A stretch of DNA of 64,000 bases from contig JAQFVV010000042.1 in NCBI GenBank assembly GCA_028023455.1, positions 6,657,922 through 6,721,921 on the forward strand, read 5' to 3'. This stretch comes from Epiperipatus broadwayi. Its lineage: Eukaryota; Onychophora; Udeonychophora; Euonychophora; Peripatidae. A program made the position numbers and the translations under genes. The first letter of the stretch is position 1, and the number at the start of each line of letters is the position of its first letter. The notes below the pieces were generated by a model. The model was not told where the DNA came from. It saw only the letters and a list, made by a program, of their open reading frames with translations, and did not search any database. Shown piece by piece: positions 1 to 12,000 of the stretch.

Positions 1-920
1 TACAATATTTTTACAATTTTAAAATTTTCTATATCAAAACATTCATTTGAAAAAACCTAACTCTTTTTACAAATAAATGATTTTTTAAAATAATATTTGC
101 TAAGCATACACACTACAAAACAAAAAAAAATTCTTTTTCTTCAATCACAATTTTGGTTATAAAGCTTAACTTGAAATAAAAGCGTCAAATATCTGTATAA
201 GTAAAAAAATATTTTTTGATTCTTAATGCATTACTCATCAAATTAAAGCATTTTTTATAAAATATTTTCCATATATATTATTTTTTAATATTCGGATATT
301 TTATAATAAACTTTTTGTAACTATTCGTATTCAAATTTAAAAACTGAGAATCTAAACAATGTCACCATATTTCTAGAATTTGAAATGAAATTTGAGCATG
401 TTAAAAATAGTTTATAAGACTTTTATGTTTATGAAGGCGGTATTTTTAAAAAAAAGCACGTTTTACTTAAACTATCAAAAGAAATTAATATTTCATTATT
501 AATTTCTTTTCTATATTTTAAATAATTGTAAATGCTTTTTAGTGAATTAGTCATGAAATTTAATGAAAGCATATTTTTTAAATATACTGCCATCTATGAA
601 ATAGCTCTGTTCATCTATGAAATATTACTGAAAACTTATATTGAATTATTAATGCGGTTTAAAATTTGGCCTACCAACACTGTTAGTTATGCTGGAGAAT
701 CCTGAAATATAGCATTGTATTTGACATCTAACATATATAGTGTGCAAAATTTGATAAAAATCAATTATTAGATTTGACCCAAATAAACAAACAGAATTTT
801 TAAGCTATTTAAAAAATTTAAAAATAGTTTAAAATTTTCTTGCTAACTCCCTCTACAGTTCATTTTAGCAAACTATTGTATATATAAATCACATCAACAC
901 AAAATTTAAATAAATTTTGC
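1..920. other. AT-rich sequence, nothing recognised
   Basis: Runs of A and T, with no convincing open frame on either strand and no inverted repeat of note. If YARS2 continues without interruption, this lies in or beyond its next intron. Confidence 0.6.
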
Positions 921-1560
921 TATTAACTGAAAAAAAACTCTTTGATTCCTCTTTGAGCTCTTAAAGGAATCAAGCAGGGCAATTCCTAATGTCCATTCCA
1001 TACATTCTTAATGTTGTACCTGTTTTTATTATGTGATTATTCACATGGTAAATGAACATGAATGGGCTGCTCAATAATATGCATCAGCGAGCATGGAGAG
1101 TTAACTGACTTTTACTACTAATGTTAAAATCAATAGACACCAATTGTTTGATAATTCTTAAATGAAATATCAGTGTGAATTTTTTTGAAAGCAGAATGAG
1201 AGAGATATTTTACATATATTTACAATAATGACAGAAAAAATAACTATGTCCCTTATTCCCATAAAGATGTAAAGTTGATAGCTGACTGAAGGTAGAGGGT
1301 GCTTAAAACTACTGATTGTGGACCTAAGTTGCCATTCATTGATCTTTTATTTAGACACTTACAATTGCAGATCACTTTCAAGTGAATGAAAATTGCATGA
1401 ATTGGAAGAAAAACTGTTTAATATTAAATGGGACATTGATTAACTTTGAGAAGTTAGAAGAAAAAGTAAAGACACAATTGATTTTAAAAATGGACATTTA
1501 CTTTACTAGAAATGCACAAATAGAGTGGATTTATTATAAATAAAAAATGGAAGAACAACA
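921..1560 (+). pseudogene. Possible decayed reverse-transcriptase fragment
   Basis: At 963-992 the plus strand reads KGIKQGNS, the RT motif in which a G..QG[DN]S turn precedes the LSPLLF strand of LINE polymerases. The next bases would continue as PF.TFLML in a shifted frame. Nothing else is secure: stops and shifts interrupt all frames to 1560 and the YxDD motif is not found. The short motif could be chance. Confidence 0.25.
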
Positions 1561-2240
1561 TTGTGGAGATTAGAGGTATATCATACAAAATTAGTTATTT
1601 AAAGGTTGATACCAAATGCAGATAGTTCAAGTTTATGTGCAAACAATTTCTCATTGTAATAAAGGAGAAACTTTATATGAATGTACAAAATATTTTTGAT
1701 TTTAAAGTTAAAATTGGTAAATGATTGAAAAATAAAAGTGCTATGGATAAATTTCATTATAATGCTTTTTTCTGTACACAAACTTCTTTATTAAACTCAA
1801 AAGTGATTTCTTTACAAATAATTCTGTTAAATCTAGAAGTGCATGAAATGATATCTTGATTATTTGATTTTTATCATTTATATATATTGTAATCTTATAT
1901 TTAATCCCTATGGGTTAAATATAATCTGCAATATTTAAAAAAAATTTTTTCCAACTTTAATAAATTTCATTATTATTAAGTTAAAAAAATCTTAACTAAG
2001 TATTCTAACTTATTAATGAAGCGGTTTATTAAACATATTTGAATATTAATTGCTTAAGGAATAATAATTAGCTTATTAATATTTGCTTAAAAAATCCCAA
2101 TGTAATTTAATGAATTTAAGATATTTAATGTATTTGCTAATAGCTATTAAATTTTCAAAGATATACTTTGTGTCTATGCCATTTGCCTACTGATGAATAA
2201 ATGAATTTATTCAAATTAAAGTTTGCTGACTGCATCAGTC
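1561..2240. other. AT-rich sequence, nothing recognised
   Basis: A/T-dominated sequence with no frame, paired repeat or structured element that I can support. Confidence 0.5.
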
Positions 2241-2249
2241 CTTCCAAGA

Positions 2250-2830
2250 TATTTTCAATCAAGTCAAACTATTCTAGCAAGTCAATATGGACTGCCAGAA
2301 ATTTACGATATGAATTAACAAGCCGCATATAGGTTAAAAAATTATACTTCTTTGAAATAATGTCCACCCATCTCTAAGTATTTTTGGTTCTTGGATATAT
2401 TATATAAATAAAGAAAAAACAAAAGCACACACTATTAGTTAACTTGTAAATTAAATTTTGTTAATCCTTATATCTTTTACAATATGCATATATTTAGATG
2501 TAAAATTTAACAGTTTACCAGACATCAGATGTAACTTAATTGATCCCCAAATTCTTTATTTTCAAGAGACAGTGCCTGTTGCTTCTTGAGTGAAATAATT
2601 TTATATTAATGATATCTAGATAAAGTAAAACAAATTGTAAATAGTTCACTGAGAAAGGTTTCTCTATCAATACTTCAAAGAATAGCAAGATGTCTATTTA
2701 TTGATCAATTCTGGTCAAATGGCTAGGCGAATTATAAGCTAGTTAGCTAAAAACACTCTATATCTGATTGAAATCCAGCTTGGATTTAAAACTAAGTTGT
2801 GGAAATGGCAAGCAGCTGAGATATCACTAT
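2250..2830 (-). pseudogene. Possible mariner-type transposase remnant
   Basis: On the minus strand around 2330-2410 one frame reads YNISKNQKYLEMGGHYFKEV. This resembles the C-terminal LP.RW.K.I...G.YFEE block of mariner transposases. Upstream (2600-2700) another frame gives SIDRETFLSELF, loosely like the SLQ..L....F block expected before it. Stops and frameshifts are frequent. Terminal inverted repeats and a TA duplication were not found. Divergence is too high for a firm call. Confidence 0.33.
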
Positions 2831-2918
2831 ACCACGAGTATCTTAAAAGTTATGTATGCATATAATTAATACAAACACAAATATAGAAAAGTTTTAATTA
2901 CAGTAATACAAATAATAC

Positions 2919-3033
2919 CTGAAAAAAACAATTGTTGTTTTGAATTAAATGAAACCAGTCATAAGCTTGATAAACAGGATACAAAAATTCGCTTAAACTT
3001 ACACCCATATAATCATCAAGCTTTTCTTTGATA
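2919..3033 (-). CDS. YARS2: YARS2 exon 6 (tyrosine-pocket helix, QAYDW)
   Basis: The acceptor is TACTCTATTTTAG and the donor CAG/GTATTA. The exon is 115 nt; the first T completes GG from exon 5 to Gly, then 38 codons end in phase 0. It encodes [20 protein letters not shown], then [18 protein letters not shown]. The pattern G[MI]S..EF.YQ...AYD.......... CR.Q is diagnostic of bacterial-type TyrRS (human [20 protein letters not shown]). In the family the next residues are LGGSDQ. No matching exon is visible in positions 1-2918. Confidence 0.9.
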
Positions 3034-6000
3034 CTAAAATAGAGTAAAAAAATAACATATAATAGTAAATATTTTATACCAAAGTTCAGAAGTTACTGAA
3101 AACAATTCTTATATATCTTAGCTTAAATTAATCAAGAGGACAAATAATTATTGTATTTGACATATTTTATATACTTTTCATATAAATATAGTATGACAAG
3201 CACACTTCGTATGGCCATGCATAAGATGGTATTATGTAATAAAATGGCCTAAGATAAGTAATAAAGCCATTAAATGTGTGTATATGCCATCTAATTTTAA
3301 TCAAGTCAAATTATAAAATAAGTGAGAGATCTCTGTGGATATGACATATACTCGCACACATAAGAAAAGCCAATAGTTAAAGCTTATAATGTGAAGTATT
3401 AGCATATTAGCTATATGCTTATAATTTATTTTTATTATTATTTTATGTTCATTTTTTTTTTTTATAAACGCAAAGATGTGTATGCGTAATTTGTATGTAT
3501 AATTTTTTTTTGTTAAATGCTTGTGAAAAGAAAGAGAAATGGTAATATTTAAAAAAATCTAACATATAGGTAATTTTAAATCAAAAGTTGTACTAGATAC
3601 CTTTCTCTACAAACCCATTGTTTTAAATTTAAGAAAAGCCTAAAGGCAAGTACATTTTAATAGATAAGTAATTTTGTTTCTTCCTTTTTTGTTTTAATTA
3701 TCAAATATTTCAACTTAACAAAAGAGTTTGTTAAAATTTCTGTTAATGCGGGTGGGGAAAGACATCTAATTTAATTAAAAATATGTTTTTAAATGGAATC
3801 TGATAATCGGAAAATAACTTAGATAATCAATTGAATTAAAAATAAATAAATTCTTGAGATTAATTAGTGGATTTCATAGGAATGTTTCGTGCATTGTATG
3901 AATCCACTAACAAAGGTCAAAATTTAATTAATTAAATGATTCAGAGGGGTAACTAGATTGAGATTCTAATGAGAAGGGCTAAATGCTGTTCACCAGTTTA
4001 GTGGCAATCAATTGGGCGCAGGCATTCAATTGGGCACAAGCAGTCACTAAGTCAATCATTCACTCACTCATGCTAACTTTTCAGATTTATCTGAATTTGC
4101 TTATTTGAACTTAGTAGGAGTTCCCAGTTCTAATTATTTTCTTAAATCCTGCTGATATACACTTCAAGATATTTTCCAATTAGACAATTCATATTAGTGT
4201 GGTAGAGAACTGTTTGCGGGAAGGTGTTGGTCTTTGAAAACCTAAAATAAAAGAATCGTTACCAGTACTGTAGAAAACCAAAGAAGAAATTTATAATTAA
4301 ATCTCAAGCACAAATGTCTCATGTCAGTGAAATGATCATGGGGTAGGAACCCCCAGTCAGCGTGCCTGCCCAGCTCCACTCCTGCCATCAGCAAGATCTC
4401 CTGAATCCAGCCAGCCATCAAATGATCATGAGAGCTGTGGAACAGTATCAAAAAGGTCTCCTGAATCCAGTTATCGAACGATCGTGAGAGCTGTTGAGCC
4501 ATATCAGAAATGTCTCCTGAATCTACCCATCCAATGAAGCTGAAAGCCGAATGATCCGTGTTAAAGAGAAGTCCCTGCTGTCCTGGATGAATAGCCTACT
4601 TAGAGCCCAGAGAAGTACAAAAAAGACTTTGCATGGTACACTCTATTTTATTAATTACATATTTATTATTATTGTGTTACATATTTTTTATTTATATTTC
4701 TTTGCGTAGAATATCGCATTTATTTAATGTAATAATTAGTATTTGTAAAATGTATTCGGGTGCAAGTGTATGAACCTCAGACCACTTTCTCACGAGTTGA
4801 TTCTTTATAATTTTACATTCTCTTTCTTTGTTAATATATCTATAATACTCTCATATATATGTTTTTTTTTATATTATTTATTATGCAATGGGGTTTGTTA
4901 TTATTATATTTATCTTGGGAATTGGTGAAGGAATTCAATAAACATTTATTTAATATTTATAAAACTACTTTACTGCTTTGATAATCGTATTTCTTTCTCT
5001 AACATAATAAGACACTTAGATAATTGCGCGAGTTTTAGTTTCACATTTCTTTACCTGAGATAAAGAGAATGATGAGCTAGCATATGGGATACTCCCTTAT
5101 CGGGGTTTAAATCTTTGGTCATCGGGTGTTTATTTCTATTAGATTTTGTTTGATTCATTTTACTGGCCTTACATATCCTTTCAGGAGGGGGAATTAATCT
5201 TTTTCTTTCTGGGAGTGGCGTGAATGATTTAAATTAAAGAAATCTTTCAAAGGTATGTAATTAGTCAATACTTTATAAACGTCTGATGACTGTATCAAAC
5301 TGATCATAAAAAAGATTTGAAATTACTTCCTATCCTGGCATGCCGCCATATTTGTTTCATGTTCAATATGTGCGCATGCTCACCTTACCAGGGTAGTGAT
5401 GAACCGGTATAATAGTTTTGTTTGTAGTATTTATCCCCCCCCCCTAACCATGTTTTGTTTTAGTACTACCTTTTCTATTTTTTTTTTAAAGCTATTTAAA
5501 TAAGTGGATTATATTTATATTAATTTCAGTATGTATTATTAAAAAAATGAATATATACTTTTTGTTTAATTTCTAATATTATAACTTAACTCTGATACAA
5601 GTTGCTGTTGTGAACTATGTATATTAAAATTCTTTTACAAAATAATAAAACTTATTTACTTACTTATAAATTATTATAAAATCAATTTCAGTTTGATTTT
5701 AATTAAAATATTTTCCAAATGAAGCAAATTTTCTTTACCGATCTAATGTTTCACTTACGCAATGCTCATTCCTTTTTCAATCTGGCAAGAAATTCCAGAG
5801 AGGCAACTTCAAATGTTTGTTTAAAATAAAAAATATACTTCTGCATAATTTTTCAAATTCATAATTCAAAAAAATCACTGAAAAGTTGGCACAAAAATAT
5901 ATATAAATGATCAAACATACAAAAACTATTGTTATTATTTACATTATATATATAAAACAATATTAAATTACATCACATGACCACCTCCTCTTATGCTGCC

Positions 6001-9000
6001 ACACACAGCAAGCTAGAGTAATCAATAAATGCCAGAAGGCTTGTGCATAAAATCCCCATCTAGGGCCTACTCATCCAATATGCCCAGACTAGTTTCTGAC
6101 TTATGGCTTAGATCCTAAGATCTAAGTGCAGTGCTCTCAGATCCAAGGCTCCTCGCTGACGAAGGCCATAAACCACAAACTAGTCTGGGGATATTGCATG
6201 AGTAGGCACTAGATGGGGATTTTATGCACAAGCCATCTGGCATCCATTGATTACTCTAGCTTGCTGTGTGTGGCAATATATATAGTGCGTTTTGGTTGTT
6301 TTAAATATTACATTACATTAATTTATTCTATGTATAGAAATTTTTCCCATCTTTCAAAGCTGTAATGCTTGATGAAAAAATCAAATAGTTTTCACTGGAC
6401 ATATATTTCTGTAACAATGCCCCATCATACACATTAACACAATTTCCATTTAAACACTGGCAATATTTAATTTGATTTTGAAGACACTGGTTGACTTTTT
6501 TCATCAAACATTGTCACTTGAAAGATGACAAAAATTTTCTGTAGATGGTTAAAGTAACATTATTTAATCATATATAATTATGTGGTATTTAATTAATTGT
6601 TTGTGTAACAAATGAAAAACAAATTTTGGTGTTATTCCGGATCAGATCCAAACTCTTAATACAGTCAATTGCTATCTAATGCAAAATAAATATAGGCATA
6701 TTTCTTGTTCTACATATGTTAAAGCTACAATATAGTCCCGCCAAGTGTGCAGAAGCCAAAATAAGCAAGATATGCTTCTATTACACCTTTGCCTTATCAA
6801 ATATTCCAGATATCCAAACATACTCATGTATATCAGAAATGGCTCTAATCTTGCTTAACACAATACACATGATAAATTTCAGCTGTTTGAGAGCCACAAG
6901 ATATAAACAAATATTACACACATTTTATTGCTAAGAGCATTTAACAACATCAGATTGTACAATTAGTTTTGAAAGCCTCAATAATATGAAACTTGCATTA
7001 AAATTGACTTTAATTTCTTAAATACAGTATATTTACTCATCGTAAATATTAAACTTGCATTTTAATCCAGTGAAGTCTTAGTTTGCATGTAGTAAAAAAT
7101 TATAAGCTTGAAAATTTATTTATCTTTTAAATAAATTGTGATAAAAAAAAAAAAAAGAGTTCAGCTAATATCTTTCTTTATCCAATGTAGGTGACTTGGG
7201 TGCCATGATTTGGCCATTCTTACCACATACATGATAGATATTAAATTGCAGCATTTTAAAATACAAAGTATTCTAATTATAACATAAGAAATGTCTAGTA
7301 ATGAGATATTAAATGATTAAATTTCAAAAATGGTTAATTGATGATGAGTGTGACATACTATGGTTTGTATACATTTTTCTAAATGTTTGGGCATTTCATT
7401 ATAAAGTTATAAGCAAAAGAGCTCTTTATTATAGGTGGCACTAGAATAGAGTTGATCTTCTTTATTGTATAGATAAAAAATCAAGTGATCATAAAGATAT
7501 ACAATGACATCCTGGAATATATTATTCTAAAATTTCTTTGATGATCAAATAACAACCAGATTTGAAGATGAATCCTAAGAGTAGTATCTGGAAAATATTC
7601 AATAAAATAATCACAGTGACCACAAAAGGGTTTACGTTCACAATGTAAGATAAAGTGGTCTAGCAATAGCTCTTCTTGCAGAAATTACAATCAGAGATAT
7701 TTCATTAATCACAAGAATCATTTTTATTATATCCATTCCATAATGCCCTCTATTCCTAACTCCATAAACAACTTCTTTTATTAATCCACCTATTCTGTGA
7801 AGAAGCTTATATGGAATTGTCAAAAGTTGATCTTTAAAATTTCATAATTATAGACCTGAATTGACTAAAACTTTGAAAAATCTTTGGAAATAAAAATTTT
7901 ATATTCGATTTGAAAAAAGAAAAAACTTGAGTTCATTAATGTTTTGCTTCCCTCACTTTATAATTATTTCTAATCGTAATAATATCATTTCTACATAGAT
8001 GAAAATCTTCTTCACTCCATTATGTGCAATATCATATTAAGTAAAGACAAAGTCTACAAAAATAATATTTTGCTTCTTAAACTTCCAGCAATAAAAATGA
8101 CCAAAATCACTTTAAAAATCAATAAAACTAAATTTGGTGCCTTTATGACATTTTCATTCTGTTATGTTTGGTCTGGATTACAAACCCAACCTACAGAAAA
8201 TAATACTAACACAAGTATTACAATTAATATATTTATTATACCTACAAATATATATAATACAATATACAGTATATATACAAGAGAATATTTACAATGTTGA
8301 ATATTGTAGCTTAGAGCTTCCCTGGGAGAACGCGAACAGTCTTTCAGGTTAGACAGACATTCTATCCTGATTCTCACAAAAGGCTGACGACTATTTATAG
8401 CCAGATCCCTGACCTTATTGAAAACCTTCGGATTCAGCAAGCATCATTGCTTATTGGCCTGTAATAATCATTGGCTATGTTTTATCTATACATCAGCTTA
8501 TTGGCCTGTGGCAAACAATGCTCAATCCGAATCAGATAAGGAGGCATCTGGAATAGTCCACTTCTGAGAGAAGGGAGGACTATAACACATTCTTTTAATA
8601 GTACTTTTTCATTTTCATAAGCTACAAATAATTATAGGGATAAAAACAATATAATAGCAGTCTTAAAAACAACAACAACAAAAAGTAACAATGATCCAAA
8701 AAATTATCACATATCCATGTTATTTGAAAGAATCATATTTCTTACAGTTAAGAATCAACTATTTAAACAGAATTAGGCCAGCAAAAAACTGAATGAATTT
8801 TATCTTCAGCAACTTATATTGCAAAATAAATTAAAAACTGCTGCTATCTTTATTAATCTGACTTCAGATTTATGATTCTAATTGGAAAAAGGATCAGCTA
8901 AGCCTTTATCCTTTAATACAGGAAAACCATTACTTTACATGATAAAATGCTCTCTAAAGTGATACAAAATGCTAATAATAGCAGACACAACATTTTATGC

Positions 9001-12000
9001 AATTCAATTCTCACACCAACTTTACTCAATATATCCATCTGTGATCTTTAAAAACAAAAGGGAGGAAACTCATTTATGTAAATAAAATATTATTGATTTT
9101 ACAAGAGATTCTTTCCAGAAATAGAAAAGTCTCTGATAAAGTTTGAAATCTTTAAAAAAGAGTTGAAACTTATTCCTAATCATTAGCTTTTCATTTAAGT
9201 AGGGGAACAGCTCACAATGTAAATACATTTTGCAACAATAGACTGAGAGACAATTCCTACTTCATGCTACATAGAAATAACCCTACAATTATAGGTTAAT
9301 TAATTTTCCTAATTTAGCTCAAATAATTTTTGTGGAAAATCTTCTTGGAAAGATGTCTCGTACTAATTGAAAGCATGATGCAAGCATTTCATCTTACCTT
9401 CTTTAGCATTAGCATATTCTATTCTTGAATACTTTACTCCCGAATGGGAAAAAAGTCCTTACAATAAACTTTTGGATATTCAATTCAATACTGACATGAA
9501 AAATATTATTAGCACAATAAAATTGACTCCTTTGTAGTGGCTTCTTGTTCTTTTGCATATTCCTCCATTAGATATCGGGAAAAAAAAATTGCCTAGTTAA
9601 TGATCACCAAATCTATAGATATAATAGTAGATTTGAAGGCTGCTAATGAATCTATTTCCTGGTTGAAATTTCTACAGGTTCCTTTATGATATTTTTATTA
9701 ATAGTTAAACTATATTTAGAAAATATATAAATAGAGTAAATTTGTCTTAAACTCAAGATATACTTTTACAATCTAAGATTTGTCTTAAATCACGATTCTT
9801 TTTCTGGATAGTCAATCAAGAATCTCTTTGAGCAAGTGAAGAATTATGACTAAAAAATGGTTTATTATGAAGTTTCAACCAATTTTTAAACCAACTAGAT
9901 TTGGTCTTAGATGTTACTAGTCTTGTTAACAGATTCAGGACATACCATGGATTTTGTATTTATCTGCTTCATAAATAAAATTTTAAAGCTACCGACTTAT
10001 GTAGATGTGATCAAACTCAAATCATGAACCATATAATTAATGATTATGAAATCTATGGATACAGTGGTAGAAGTGAATCTATCTTCTGGTTGAAATCTCT
10101 ACAAATTTCTTTATTATATTTTATTAATAAATACTCTATTAAAATAAAGAAAAAAAATCATATGCTAAATTAATAAATAATAACAGACAAAAAAAATTAT
10201 TTTGACTGAAATTTTAAAGTGTAATCATAATCATATGGTCATTTAACTGAGAGACTCTATGTTACCTTAATACCAAAATATCATGACAAACAAAATTCTA
10301 TTTGTGAGAAAATCGAAATTTTTTTAAACTTCTCTTAATTGGGAATCGATTCAGAAACTTTTAGCTCCTGAATCCACAATTCTAGCACTGAGACAAAATC
10401 TTATCAAGTATTTTAAAATATGAAGTTTACATCTTATCAATGTAAAAAGCTCATCAAACTCTTATGATGCAATACTAACACTGAGATGTCTGAATACACT
10501 ACAGGTTTAGCGGTACTTAATAAACATAATTTCAGATGGAGATCACAACACACAATAAAATACAATTAATCTGCCCATTAAAAATAACTATAATCATCTG
10601 TATACAGAGATAAAATTTTTCATTAAAAGTGGACAAATATTTCTTGATGTCTTACTTTATAAAAGAAATAAAAAGTTATATATTTTTCAGATTTATACTT
10701 CGCATTTGGTAAGAGTTGGCAAAAATAAATATGATAGTAATTTAAAAACTTATGAAAAAAGAGTGTCAAACAAAATACTATATTATGTTTAAATTTATTA
10801 TTACATGAATTATATAAAAATTAATAATACTTAATAGTAGCAAATTCTCCATATATTAGCGCCACCCAGTGCAAGCCTTAAAATAATCAATGGATGCAAG
10901 AAAGTTTGTACTAAATAAAATTTCCTATCTAATGCCTACTCACCCAATATCCTCAGACTAGTTTCCAGCAGGACACCTTTTACCTTTTTCGTTACCTATA
11001 AAGCAATGAAGCCAAGATAAAAACACAATAATGGTTTCAATCCAAGCTCTTCTGTTTGTATAGTCACATAGATCTGAACCTAGTTCAACAGAAGACCTGT
11101 ACATTTTGGTGTCATTGTTTTTTTAAAAACCACAGTCATCATAATCCTATAGGTAGGATTGGTATAAACCACTTAAACATCAACATCACATGATCACCAT
11201 TTTCTATTCTTACATAAGTTATTTCACCAGTAATGTGAAGTGATGTGATGTATTATGGCTTCTCCTTAAACGAAGTCAAGAATATCTCAGCAATTATGCC
11301 CAGATAAACCTGCTAGCCACTTTCTTTTACGTTCCCCACTCTAAATTTACCCATAATCTGCTCTATCCCATTTCCACAACATAATTTTTGTCAACTCTAT
11401 AACGTTTATATCTAAATCCCCCTTATCTTTTCCCAAACCCAGCATAAAAACCAATAATTCACTTTCTGTATAATCACTCTTTTCATATTTATTTTTCCAC
11501 AACTTCATTATATGAACCCTTTCTGTTTTCAAGCATTTACATTCAATTAACAAATGCCTAATATTTTCAATTCCTTCCTTACATAATTTACAAAATAAAT
11601 CACCCATATTTTTCCATTTACATGTATATTCTTTTGTAGCTAAAGATCCCATTCGAGCCTTAAACAATAAACTACTTTCCTTACTATTATCATATATTAA
11701 CTCACACCTAATATTGTTTATTTCTATATATATTTAAACTCTTTTTACTCTCCATACTATTTCTCCATTTCTCTAACTCCCTAGTCTTTATTAATAAATT
11801 TATTCTTTTATCCCATTCCTTACTACTATAACACTCAATAATCCTCTTAACACAATCATCCCATCTTTTGTACAAATATACTGATATAAATTCTTTATCC
11901 AAATCTTTTGCATACCGCGTTACCTTTCTCACCCATCTTGTTACCTGCCCTTTACTCATAACCCAATTAAATACTATTTTAGCTATTCTTTTATTATCCA

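Noticed and set aside
4242-4502. 86-codon minus-strand frame across the GC-richer block
   Set aside because: It is produced by short nucleotide repeats (WIQE.. repeated), which are better described as repeat DNA.
8022-8440. Overlapping frames of 92 codons on both strands
   Set aside because: They lie across the solo LTR edge and in its AT-rich half; no protein character.
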